Positions 1 to 12,140 of a stretch of 64,000 nt of DNA are shown here, piece after piece. This stretch comes from Hydractinia symbiolongicarpus. Lineage: Eukaryota; Cnidaria; Hydrozoa; Anthoathecata; Hydractiniidae. Position numbers and translations under genes: made by a program. The stretch lies in NCBI RefSeq assembly GCF_029227915.1, contig NC_079880.1, positions 4,342,001-4,406,000 of the forward strand. Direction: 5' to 3'. The notes below the pieces were generated by a model that searched no databases, had not been told where the DNA came from, and saw nothing but the letters and a program-made list of their open reading frames with translations. The first letter of the stretch is position 1. The number at the start of each line of letters is the position of its first letter.

Positions 1-3000
1 TTAAATTATTATTTCACCACTAAAACGCATGAGGCTTGTAGTTTTCAAGAATGTTTTCATTTTTGATGAGACGCTGAATAAAAGAAGTTTAATCGCCGCC
101 AAACTAAAACCCGCGATTTCCCGTAAATCCCGGCTTGGCCCGTATAGTCAAAAGTATACAAAGAAAGTACCCAGGAAGTAAACTCATTTCCCGAACGATT
201 TTTTAAATTATTTTTTCACCACTAAAACGCATGAGAATTGTAGTTTTCAAAAATGTTTTCATTTTTGATGAGACGCTGATAAAAAGCAGTTTAATCGCCG
301 GCAAACGAAAACCTGCGATTTCCCTAAATCCCGGACTCGGCCCTTATAGTCAAAAGTATACAAAGAAAGTACCCAGGGAGTACACTCATTTCCAGAACGA
401 TTTTTTAAATTATTTTTTCACCACTAAAACGCATGAAGCTTGTAGTTTTCAAGAATGTTTTCATTTTTGATGAGACGCTGAATAAAAGAAGTTTAATCGC
501 CGCCAAACTAAAACCCGCGATTTCCCGTAAATCCCGGCTTGGCCCGTATAGTCAAAAGTATACAAAGAAAGTACCCAGGAAGTAAACTCATTTCCCGAAC
601 GATTTTTTAAATTATTTTTTCACCACTAAAACGCATGAGAATTGTAGTTTTCAAAAATGTTTTCATTTTTGATGAGACGCTGAAAAAAAGCAGTTTAATC
701 GCCGGCAAACGAAAACCTGCGATTTCTCTAAATCCCGGACTCGGCCCGTATAGTCAAAAGTATACAAAGAAAGTACCCAGGGAGTAAACTCATTTCCCGA
801 ACGATTTTTTAAATTATTTTTTCACCACTAAAACGCATGAGAATTGTAGTTTTCAAAAATGTTTTCATTTTTGATGAGACGCTGAAAAAAAGCAGTTTAA
901 TCGCCGGCAAACGAAAACCTGCGATTTCTCTAAATCCCGGACTCGGCCCGTATAGTCAAAAGTATACAAAGAAAGTACCCAGGGAGTAAACTCATTTCCC
1001 GAACGATTTTTTAAATTATTTTTTCACCACTAAAACGCATGAGAATTGTAGTTTTCAAAAATGTTTTCATTTTTGATGAGACGCTGATAAAAAGCAGTTT
1101 AATCGCCGGCAAACGAAAACCTGCGATTTCCCTAAATCCCGGACTTGGCCCGTATAGTCAAAAGTATACAAAGAAAGTACCCAGGGAGTAAACTCATTTC
1201 CAGAACGATTTTTTAAATTATTTTTTCACCACTAAAACGCATAAGATTTGTAGTTTTTAAAAATGTTTTCATTTTTGATGAGACGCTGAATAAAAGCAGT
1301 TTAATCGCCGGCAAACGAAAACCTGCGATTTCCCGTAAATCCCGGACTCGGCCCGTATAGTCAAAAGTATACAAAGAAAGTACCCAGGGAGTAAACTCAT
1401 TTCCAGAACGATTTTTTAAATTATTTTTTCACCACTAAAACGCATGAGACTTGTAGTTTTCAAAAATGTTTTCATTTTTGATGAGACGCTGAATAAAAGA
1501 AGTTTAATCGCCAGCAAACGAAAACCCGCGATTTCCCGTAAATCCCGGCTTGGCCCGTATAGTCAAAAGTATACAAAGAAAGTACCCTGGGAGTAAACTC
1601 ATTTCCCAAACGATTTTTTAAATTATTTTTTCACCACTAAAACGCATGAGACTTGTAGTTTTGAACAATGTTTTCATTTATGATGAGACGCTGAATAAAT
1701 GTAGTTTAATCGCCGGCAAACGAAAACCCGCGATTTCCCATAAATCCCGGGCTTGGCCCGTATAGTCAAAAGTATACAAAGAAAGTACCCAGGGAGTAAA
1801 CTCATTTCCCGAACGATTTTTTAAATCACTTTTTCACCACTAAAACGCATGAGACCTGTAGTTTTTAAAAATGTTTTCATTTTTGATGAGACGCTGAATA
1901 AAAGAAGTTTAATCGCCGGCAAACGAAAACCTGCGATTTCCTGTAAATCCTGGACTCGGCCCGTATAGTCAAAAGTATACAAAGAAAGTACCCAGGGAGT
2001 AAACTCATTTCCCAAACGATTTTTTAAATTATTATTTCACCACTAAAACGCATGAGGCTTGTAGTTTTCAAGAATGTTTTCATTTTTGATGAGACGCTGA
2101 ATAAAAGAAGTTTAATCGCCGCCAAACTAAAACCCGCGATTTCCCGTAAATCCCGGCTTGGCCCGTATAGTCAAAAGTATACAAAGAAAGTACCCAGGAA
2201 GTAAACTCATTTCCCGAACGATTTTTTAAATTATTTTTTCACCACTAAAACGCATGAGAATTGTAGTTTTCAAAAATGTTTTCATTTTTGATGAGACGCT
2301 GATAAAAAGCAGTTTAATCGCCGGCAAACGAAGACCTGCGATTTCTCTAAATCCCGGACTCGGCCCGTAGAGTCAAAAGTATACAAAGAAAGTACCCAGG
2401 GAGTAAACTCATTTCCCGAACGATTTTTTAAATTATTTTTTCACCACTAAAACGCATGAGAATTGTAGTTTTCAAAAATGTTTTCATTTTTGATGAGACG
2501 CTGATAAAAAGCAGTTTAATCGCCGGCAAACGAAAACCTGCGATTTCCCTAAATCCCGGACTTGGCCCGTATAGTCAAAAGTATACAAAGAAAGTACCCA
2601 GGGAGTAAACTCATTTCCAGAACGATTTTTTAAATTATTTTTTCACCACTAAAACGCATAAGATTTGTAGTTTTTAAAAATGTTTTCATTTTTGATGAGA
2701 CGCTGAATAAAAGCAGTTTAATCGCCGGCAAACGAAAACCTGCGATTTCCCGTAAATCCCGGACTCGGCCCGTATAGTCAAAAGTATACAAAGAAAGTAC
2801 CCAGGGAGTAAACTCATTTCCAGAACGATTTTTTAAATTATTTTTTCACCACTAAAACGCATGAGACTTGTAGTTTTCAAAAATGTTTTCATTTTTGATG
2901 AGACGCTGAATAAAAGAAGTTTAATCGCCAGCAAACGAAAACCCGCGATTTCCCGTAAATCCCGGCTTGGCCCGTATAGTCAAAAGTATACAAAGAAAGT

Positions 3001-3432
3001 ACCCTGGGAGTAAACTCATTTCCCAAACGATTTTTTAAATTATTTTTTCACCACTAAAACGCATGAGACTTGTAGTTTTGAACAATGTTTTCATTTATGA
3101 TGAGACGCTGAATAAATGTAGTTTAATCGCCGGCAAACGAAAACCCGCGATTTCCCATAAATCCCGGGCTTGGCCCGTATAGTCAAAAGTATACAAAGAA
3201 AGTACCCAGGGAGTAAACTCATTTCCCGAACGATTTTTTAAATCACTTTTTCACCACTAAAACGCATGAGACCTGTAGTTTTTAAAAATGTTTTCATTTT
3301 TGATGAGACGCTGAATAAAAGAAGTTTAATCGCCGGCAAACGAAAACCTGCGATTTCCTGTAAATCCTGGACTCGGCCCGTATAGTCAAAAGTATACAAA
3401 GAAAGTACCCAGGGAGTAAACTCATTTCCCAA
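1..3432. repeat. Higher-order repeat: 10-mer and 7-mer versions of the same monomer series
   Basis: Monomers can be told apart by private variants. The series 1-2015 (10 monomers) and 2016-3432 (7 monomers, 1,417 bp) run through the same ordered types. For example, the rare TGAACAATG type is at 1662 and 3079, and the ACCTGTAG type follows both at 1,417-bp spacing. The second block looks like the first with three internal monomers missing. A third start of the series is seen from 3433. Confidence 0.85.
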
Positions 3433-4860
3433 ACGATTTTTTAAATTATTATTTCACCACTAAAACGCATGAGGCTTGTAGTTTTCAAGAATGTTTTCAT
3501 TTTTGATGAGACGCTGAATAAAAGAAGTTTAATCGCCGCCAAACTAAAACCCGCGATTTCCCGTAAATCCCGGCTTGGCCCGTATAGTCAAAAGTATACA
3601 AAGAAAGTACCCAGGAAGTAAACTCATTTCCCGAACGATTTTTTAAATTATTTTTTCACCACTAAAACGCATGAGAATTGTAGTTTTCAAAAATGTTTTC
3701 ATTTTTGATGAGACGCTGATAAAAAGCAGTTTAATCGCCGGCAAACGAAACCTGCGATTTCCCTAAATCCCGGACTCGGCCCTTATAGTCAAAAGTATAC
3801 AAAGAAAGTACCCAGGGAGTAAACTCATTTCCAGAACGATTTTTTAAATTATTTTTTCACCACTAAAACGCATGAGGCTTGTAGTTTTCAAGAATGTTTT
3901 CATTTTTGATGAGACGCTGAATAAAAGAAGTTTAATCGCCGCCAAACTAAAACCCGCGATTTCCCGTAAATCCCGGCTTGGCCCGTATAGTCAAAAGTAT
4001 ACAAAGAAAGTACCCAGGAAGTAAACTCATTTCCCGAACGATTTTTTAAATTATTTTTTCACCACTAAAACGCATGAGAATTGTAGTTTTCAAAAATGTT
4101 TTCATTTTTGATGAGACGCTGATAAAAAGCAGTTTAATCGCCGGCAAACGAAAACCTGCGATTTCTCTAAATCCCGGACTCGGCCCGTATAGTCAAAAGT
4201 ATACAAAGAAAGTACCCAGGGAGTAAACTCATTTCCCGAACGATTTTTTAAATTATTTTTTCACCACTAAAACGCATGAGACTTGTAGTTTTCAAAAATG
4301 TTTTCATTTTTGATGAGACGCTGAATAAAAGCAGTTTAATCGCCGGCAAACGAAAACCTGCGATTTCCCGTAAATCCCGGACTAGGCCCGTATAGTCAAA
4401 AGTATACAAAGAAAGTACCCAGGAAGTAAACTCATTTCCAGAACGATTTTTTAAATTATGTTTTCACCACTAAAACGCATAAGACTTGTAGTTTTTAAAA
4501 ATGTTTTCATTTTTGATGAGACGCTGAATAAAAGAAGTTTAATCGCCGGCAAAGGAAAACCCGCGATTTCCCGTAAATCCCGGACTCGGTCCGTATAGTC
4601 AAAAGTATACAAAGAAAGTACCCAGGGAGTAAACTCATTTCCAGAACGATTTTTTAAATTATGTTTTCACCACTAAAACGCATAAGACTTGTAGTTTTTA
4701 AAAATGTTTTCATTTTTGATGAGACGCTGAATAAAAGAAGTTTAATCGCCGGCAAAGGAAAACCCGCGATTTCCCGTAAATCCCGGGCTTGGCCCGTATA
4801 GTCAAAAGTATACAAAGAAAGTACCCAGGGAGTAAACTCATTTCCCGAACGATTTTTTAA

Positions 4861-5875
4861 ATTACTTTTTCACCACTAAAACGCATGAGACTTGTAGTTT
4901 TCAAAAATGTTTTTATTTTTGATGAGACGCTGAATAAAAGAAGTTTAATCGCAGGCAAACGAAAACCCGAGATTTCTTGTAAATCCCGGCTTGGCCCGTA
5001 TAGTCAAAAGTATACAAAGAAAGTACCCAGGGAGTAAACTCATTTCCCGAACGATTTTTTAAATTATTTTTTCACCACTAAAACGCATGAGACTTGTAGT
5101 TTTCAAAAATGTTTTCATTTTTGATGAGACGCTGAATAAAAGAAGTTTAATCGCCGGCAAACGAAAACCCGCGATTTCCCGTAAATCCCGGGCTTGGCCC
5201 GTATAGTCAAAAGTATACAAAAATAGTACCCAGGGAGTAAACTCAATTCCCGAACGATTTTTTAAATCACTTTTTCACCACTAAAACGCATGAGACTTGT
5301 AGTTTTTAAAAATGTTTTCATTTTTGATGAGACGCTGAATAAAAGAAGTTTAATCGCCGGCAAACGAAAACCTACGATTTCCCGTTAATCTTGGACACGG
5401 CCCGTATAGTCAAAAGTATACAAAGAAAGTACCCAGGGAGTAAACGCATTTCCCGAACGATTTTTTAAATTACTTTTTCACCACTAAAACGCATGAGACT
5501 TGTAGTTTTCAAAAATGTTTTTATTTTTGATGAGACGCTGAATAAAAGAAGTTTAATCGCAGGCAAACGAAAACCCGAGATTTCTTGTAAATCCCGGCTT
5601 GGCCCGTATAGTCAAAATTATACAAAGAAAGTACCCAGGGAGTAAACTCATTTCCCGAACGATTTTTTAAATTATTTTTTCACCACTAAAACGCATGAGA
5701 CTTGTAGTTTTCAAAAATGTTTTCATTTTTGATGAGACGCTGAATAAAAGAAGTTTAATCGCCGGCAAACGAAAACCCGCGATTTCCCGTAAATCCCGGG
5801 CTTGGCCCGTATAGTCAAAAGTATACAAAAATAGTACCCAGGGAGTAAACTCAATTCCCGAACGATTTTTTAAAT
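4861..5875. repeat. Local 3-mer duplication (~607 bp) in the satellite
   Basis: A trimer carrying the uncommon GTTTTTATTTTTGATG, CGAGATTTCTTG and AAAAATAGTACC variants begins at about 4861 and again at about 5467. The two copies are nearly identical. Confidence 0.75.
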
Positions 5876-6478
5876 CACTTTTTCACCACTAAAACGCATG
5901 AGACTTGTAGTTTTTAAAAATGTTTTCATTTTTGATGAGACGCTGAATAAAAGAAGTTTAATCGCCGGCAAACGAAAACCTACGATTTCCCGTAAATCTT
6001 GGACACGGCCCGTATAGTCAAAAGTATACAAAGAAAGTACCCAGGGAGTAAACGCATTTCCCAAACGATTTTTTAAATTATTATTTCACCACTAAAACGC
6101 ATGAGACTTGTAGTTTTCAAGAATGTTTTCATTTTTGATGAGACGCTGAATAAAAGCAGTTTAATCGCCGGCAAACGAAATCCCGCGTTTTCCCGTAAAT
6201 CCGGGGCTTAACCCGTATATTCGAATATATACAAAGAAAGTACCCAGGGTGTAAACTCATTTCCCGAACGACTTTTTAAATTTATTTTTCACCACTAAAA
6301 CGCATGAGACTTGTAGTTTTCAAAAATGTTTTCATTTTTGATGAGACGCTTAATGAAAGAGGTTTAATCGCCGGAAAACGAAAACCCGCGATTTCCCGTA
6401 AATCCCGGGCTTGGCCCGTATAGTCAAATGTATACAAAGAAAGTACCCTGTGAGTAAACTCATTTCCAGAACGATTTT

Positions 6479-8092
6479 TTAAATTATTTTTTCACCACTA
6501 AAACGCATAAGACTTGTAGTTTTTAAAAATGTTTTCATTTTTGATGAGACGCTGAATAAAAGAAGTTTAATCGCAGGCAAACGAAAACCCGCGATTTCCC
6601 GTAAATCCCGGGCTTGGCCCGTATAGTCAAAAGTATACAAAAAAAGTACCCAGGGAGTAAACTCATTTCCCAAACAATTTTATAAATTATTATTTCACCA
6701 CTAAAACGCATGAGACTAGTAGTTTTCAAGAATGTTTTCATTTTTGATGAGACGCTGAATAAAAGCAGTTTAATCGCCGGCAAACGAAAACCCGCGATTT
6801 CCCGTAAATCCCGTGCTTGGCACGTATAGTCGAATGTATACAAAGAAAGTACCCTGTGAGTAAACTCATTTCCAAAACGATTTTTTAAAATATATTTTCA
6901 CCACTAAAACGCATAAGACTTGTAGTTTTTAAAAATGTTTTCATATTTGATGGGACGCTGAATAAAAGAAGTTTAGTCGCCGGCAAACGAAAACCCGCAA
7001 TTTCCCGTAAATCCCGGGCTTGGCCCGTATAGTCAAAAGTATACAAAGAAAGTACCCAGGGAGTAAACTCATTTCCCGAACGATTTTTTATATTATTTTT
7101 TTACCACTAAACGCATGAGACTTATAGTTTTCAAAAATATTTTCATATTTGATGGGACGCTGAATAAAAGAAATTAAATCGCCGGCAAACGAAAATCCGC
7201 GATTTCCCGTAAATCCCGGCTTTGACCGTATAGTGAAAAGTATACAAAGAAAGTACCCAAGGAGTAAACTCAATTCACGAACGATTTTTTAAATTATTTT
7301 TTCACCACTAAAACGCATGAAACTGGTAGTTTTCAAAAATGTTTTCATTTTTGATGAGACGCTGATTAAAAGAAGTTTAATCGCCGGCAAACGAAAACCC
7401 GCGATTTCCCGTAAATCGCGGGCTTGGCCCGTATAGTCAAAAGTATACAAAAAAAGTACCCAGGGAGTAAACTCATTTCCCAAACAATTTTATAAATTAT
7501 TATTTCACCACTAAAACGCATGAGACTAGTAGTTTTCAAGAATGTTTTCATTTTTGATGAGACGCTGAATAAAAGCAGTTTAATCGCCGGCAAACGAAAA
7601 CCCGCGATTTCCCGTAAATCCCGTGCTTGGCACGTATAGTCGAATGTATACAAAGAAAGTACCCTGTGAGTAAACTCATTTCCAAAACGATTTTTTAAAA
7701 TATATTTTCACCACTAAAACGCATAAGACTTGTAGTTTTTAAAAATGTTTTCATATTTGATGGGACGCTGAATAAAAGAAGTTTAGTCGCCGGCAAACGA
7801 AAACCCGCAATTTCCCGTAAATCCCGGGCTTGGCCCGTATAGTCAAAAGTATACAAAGAAAGTACCCAGGGAGTAAACTCATTTCCCGAACGATTTTTTA
7901 TATTATTTTTTTACCACTAAACGCATGAGACTTATAGTTTTCAAAAATATTTTCATATTTGATGGGACGCTAAATAAAAGAAATTATATCGCCGGCAAAC
8001 GAAAATCCGCGATTTCCCGTAAATCCCGGACTCGGCCCGTATAGTCAAAAGTATACAAAGAAAGTACCCAGGGAGTAAACTCATTTCCCGAA
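6479..8092. repeat. Local 4-mer duplication (~810 bp) in the satellite
   Basis: The four-monomer series from about 6479 is repeated from about 7289, with shared variants such as CCCAAACAATTTTATAAATT, the ACTAGTAG form and the CATATTTGATGGGACG form. Spacing is 810 bp, four monomers. Confidence 0.75.
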
Positions 8093-8924
8093 CGATTTTT
8101 TAAATTATTTTTTCACCACTAAAACGCATGAGACTTGTAGTTTTCAAAAATGTTTTCATTTTTGATGAGACGCTTAATGAAAGAGGTTTAATCGCCGGCA
8201 AACGAAATCCCGCGTTTTCCCGTAAATCCGGGGCTTGGCCCGTATAGTCGAATGTATACAAAGAAAGTACCCAGGGAGTAAACTCATTTCCCAAAAGATT
8301 TTTTAAATTTTTTTTTCACCACTAAAACGCATGAGACTTGTGGTTTTTAAAAATGTTTTCATTTTTGATGAGACGCTGAATAAAAGAAGTTTAATCGCAG
8401 GCAAACGAAAATCCGCGATTTCCCGTAAATCCCGGCTTGGCCCGTATAGTCAAAAGTATACAAAGAAAGTACCCAGGGAGTAAACTCATTTCCCGAACGA
8501 TTTTTTAAATTATTTTTTCACCACTAAAACGCATGAGACTTGTGGTTTTTAAAAATGTTTTCATTTTTGATGAGACGCTGAGTAAAAGAAGTTTAATCGC
8601 CGGCAAACGAAAACCCGCGATTTCCCGTAAATCCCGGGCTGGGCCCGTATAGTCAAAAGTATACAAAGAAAGTACCCAGGGAGTAAACTCAATTCCCGAA
8701 CGATTTTTTAAATCACTTTTTCACCACTAAAACGCATGAGACTTGTAGTTTTTAAGAATGTTTTCATTTTTGATGAGACGCTGAATAAAAGCAGTTTAAT
8801 CGGCGGCAAACGAAATCCCGCGTTTTCCCGTAAATCCGGGGCTTGGCCCGTATAGTCGAATACATACAAAGAAAGTACCCAGGGTGTAAAGTCATTTCCC
8901 GAACGATTTTTTAAATTTTTTTTT

Positions 8925-9079
8925 CACCACTAAAACGCATGAGACTTGTAGTTTTCAAAAATGTTTTCATTTTTGATGAGACGCTGAATAAAGGAAGTTT
9001 AATCGTATAGTGAAAAGTATACAAAGAAAGTACCCAGGGTGTAAACTCATTTCCCGAACGATTTTTTAAATTATTTTTT
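8925..9079. repeat. Short monomer with ~47-bp internal deletion
   Basis: This copy measures 155 bp between landmarks instead of about 202. The sequence passes directly from GTTTAATCG to TATAGTGAAAAG, so the CGGCAAACGAAAACC...GGCC segment is missing. It is the only strongly shortened monomer I noticed. Confidence 0.8.
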
Positions 9080-11869
9080 CACCACTAAAACGCATGAGAC
9101 TTGTAGTTTTCAAAAATGTTTTCATTTTTGATGAGACGCTGAATAAAAGAAGTTTAATCGCCGGCAAACGAAAACCCGCGATTTCCCGTAAATCCCGGGC
9201 TTGGCCCGTATAGTCAAAAGTATACAAAGAAAGTACCCAGGGAGTAAACTCATTTCCCGAACGATTTTTTAAATTACTTTTTCACCACTAAAACGCATGA
9301 GACTTGTAGTTTTTAAAAATGTTTTCATTTTTGATGAGACGCTGAATAAAAGAAGTTTAATCGCCGGCAAACGAAAACCTGCGATTTCCCGTAAATCCTA
9401 GACTCGGCCCGTATAGTCGAAAGTATACAAAGAAAGTACCCAGGGAGTAAACTCATTTCCCAAACGATTTTTTAAATTATTATTTCACCACTAAAACGCA
9501 TGAGACTTGTAGTTTTCAAGAATGTTTTCATTTTTGATGAGAGGCTGAATAAAAGCAGTTTAATCGCCGGCAAACGAAATCCCGCGTTTTCCCGTAAATC
9601 CGGGGCTTGGCCCGTATAGTCGAATATATACAAAGAAAGTACCCAGGGTGTAAACTCATTTCCCGAACGATTTTTTAAATTTTTTTTTTACCACTAAAAC
9701 GCATGAGACTTGTAGTTTTCAAAAATGTTTTCATTTTTGATGAGACGCTGAATAAAAGAAGTTTAATCGCCGGCAAACGAAAACCCGCGATTTCCCGTAA
9801 ATCCCGGCTTGGACCGTATAGTGAAAAGTATACAAAGAAAGTACCCAGGGTGTAAACTCATTTCCCGAACGATTTTTTAAATTATTTTTTCACCACTAAA
9901 ACGCATGAGACTTGTAGTTTTCAAAAATGTGTTCATTTTTGATGAGACGCTGAATAAAAGAAGTTTAATCGCCGGCAAACGAAAACCCGCGATTTCCCGT
10001 AAATCCCGGGCTTGGCCCGTATAGTCAAAAGTATACAAAGAAAGTACCCAGGGAGTAAACTCATTTTCCGAACGATTTTTTAAATTACTTTTTCACCACT
10101 AAAACGCATGAGACTTGTAGTTTTTAAAAATGTTTTCATTTTTGATGAGACGCTGAATAAAAGAAGTTTAATCGCCGGCAAACGAAAACCTGCGATTTCC
10201 CGTAAATCCTGGACTCGGCCCGTATAGTCAAAAGTATACAAAGAAAGTACCCAGGGAGTAAATTCATTTCCAAAACGATTTCTTAAATTATTTTTTCACA
10301 ACTAAAACGCATGAGACTTGTAGTTTTTAAAAATGTTTTCATTTTTGATGAGACGCTGAATAAAAGAAGTTTAATCGCCGGCAAACGAAAACCTGCGATT
10401 TCCCGTAAATCCTGGACTCGGCCCGTATAGTCAAAAGTATACAAAGAAAGTACCCAGGGAGTAAATTCATTTCCAGAACGATTTCTTAAATTATTTTTTC
10501 ACCACTAAAACGCATAAGACTTGTAGTTTTTAAAAATGTTTTCATTTTTGATGAGACGCTGAATAAAAGAAGTTTAATCGCAGGCAAACGAAAACCCGCG
10601 ATTTCCCGTAAATCCCGGCTTGGCCCGTATAGTCAAAAGTATACAAAGAAAGTACCCAGGGAGTAAACTCATTTCCCGAACGATTTTTTAAATTATTTTT
10701 TCACTACTAAAACGCATAAGACTTGTAGTTTTCAAAAATATTTTCATATTTGATGGGACGCTGAATAAAAGAAGTTTAATCGCCGGCAAACGAAAATCCG
10801 CGATTTCCCGTAAATCCCGGACTCGGCCCGTATAGTCAAAAGTATACAAAGAAAGTACCCAGGGAGTAAACTCATTTCCCGAACGATTTTTTAAATTATT
10901 TTTTCACCACTAAAACGCATGAGACTTGTAGTTTTCAAAAATGTTTTCATTTTTGATGAGACGCTGAATAAAAGAAGTTTAATCGCCGGCAAACGAAAAC
11001 CGCCATTTCCCGTAAACCCCGGACTCGGCCCGTATAGTCAAAAGTATACAAAGAAAGTACCCTGTGAGTAAACTCATTTCCAGAACGATTTTTTAAATTA
11101 TTTTTTCACCACTAAAACGCATAAGACTTGTAGTTTTTAAAAATGTTTTCATTTTTGATGAGACGCTGAATAAAAGAAGTTTAATCGCCGGCAAACGAAA
11201 TCCCGCGTTTTCCCGTAAATCCAGGGCTTGGCCTGTATAGTCAACAGTATACAAAGAAAGTACCAAGGGAGTAAATTCATTTCCAGAACGATTTTTTAAA
11301 TTATTTTTTCACCACTAAAACGCATAAGACTTGTAGTTTTCAAAAATGTTTTCATTTTTGATGAGACGCTGAATAAAAGAAGTTTAATCGCGGCAAACGA
11401 AAACCCGCGATTTCCCGTAAATCCCGGCTTGGCCCGTATAGTCAAAAGTATACAAAGAAAGTACCCAGGGAGTAAACTCATTTCCCGAACGATTTTTTAA
11501 ATTATTTTTTCACCACTAAAACGCATAAGACTTGTAGTTTTCAAAAATATTTTCATATTTGATGGGACGCTGAATAAAAGAAGTTTAATCGCTGGCAAAC
11601 GAAAATCCGCGATTTCCCGTAAATCCCGGACTCGGCCCGTATAGTCAAAAGTATACAAAGAAAGTACCCAGGGAGTAAACTCATTTCCCGAACGATTTTT
11701 TAAATTATTTTTTCACCACTAAAACGCATGAGACTTGTAGTTTTCAAAAATGTTTTCATTTTTGATGAGACGCTTAATGAAAGAGGTTTAATCGCCGGCA
11801 AACGAAATCCCGCGTTTTCCCGTAAATCCGGGGCTTGGCCCGTATAGTCGAATGTATACAAAGAAAGTA

Positions 11870-11874
11870 CCCAG
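11870..11874. repeat. Target-site duplication, left copy (CCCAG)
   Basis: CCCAG immediately precedes the left terminus AGAGATAGG and is repeated immediately after the right terminus. The usual monomer reads GTACCCAGGGAGTAAAC, so one CCCAG is target and the other was made on insertion. Polintons usually make 6-bp duplications; here only 5 bp match with this TIR boundary. Confidence 0.85.
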
Positions 11875-12040
11875 AGAGATAGGAAAATGGGGATCCTAGG
11901 ACAGCGATTAATAATGTTGTGCACACTCCACGTCAATTTGTAGATCATCCACGTCAAATCAACGATAGAAGAGTCAATAAAATCCATGTGCACTTTACCA
12001 CTTTACGTTAAATAAGCGGGCATGCTCTATAATATCTGTA

Positions 12041-12056
12041 CCCACCCACCCTCCCC
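12041..12056 (-). other. Predicted G-quadruplex motif, left TIR
   Basis: The minus strand reads GGGGAGGGTGGGTGGG, four G-tracts joined by single-base loops. This arrangement generally favours a stable parallel quadruplex. The same motif is on the plus strand of the right TIR, so in both ends it is on the strand whose 3' direction points outward to the terminus. A role in end recognition or replication is inference only. Confidence 0.7.
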
Positions 12057-12065
12057 TGCAGTGTC

Positions 12066-12078
12066 CTATAATTTATAG
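12066..12078. other. Short palindrome CTATAA-T-TTATAG in TIR
   Basis: A 6-bp inverted repeat with a 1-base centre lies just beyond the polymerase stop codon. It is present in both TIRs. It could contribute a TATA-like or 3'-end signal; no function is shown by the sequence. Confidence 0.4.
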
Positions 12079-12096
12079 TGTTATGTGTGTCTATAA

Positions 12097-12140
12097 TGTC
12101 CTCTGACCGGTGTGGTAATGTCCTCTGGCCAGTGTGGTAA
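12097..12140. repeat. 22-bp tandem duplication in left TIR
   Basis: TGTCCTCTGACCGGTGTGGTAA (12097-12118) is followed by the near-copy 12119-12140. The right TIR has a single copy. On the minus strand the duplication falls in the 3' end of the polymerase gene and changes its last residues. Confidence 0.9.

Larger units (their letters stand above)
1..11874. repeat. Tandem satellite array, left arm (~202-bp monomer, ~59 copies)
   Basis: The landmark CACCACTAAAACGCAT recurs at 15, 217, 419, 621 and so on, a period of 202-203 bp, up to the last copy at 11714. Monomers are AT-rich and head-to-tail. Several sequence types occur: a majority form with GATGAGACGCTGAATAAAAG; a form with CATATTTGATGGGACGCTG and one fewer A in CACTAAACGC; and a form with GCTTAATGAAAGAGG plus GAATGTATAC. 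No long open frame survives; the 60-100 codon frames recur once per monomer and are by-products. One monomer (from 8925) is short by about 47 bp. The array has no gene, RNA or other landmark that I can support. Confidence 0.98.

Noticed and set aside
231-11481. Many 60-100 codon open frames repeating in the satellite
   Set aside because: They recur at monomer spacing, arise from the same repeat in several frames on both strands, and lose frame with small indels. No codon signature or known domain is present.
1-11874. CRISPR-like array of repeats
   Set aside because: The whole 202-bp unit is repeated without unique spacers, the unit is far too long, and the context is eukaryotic.
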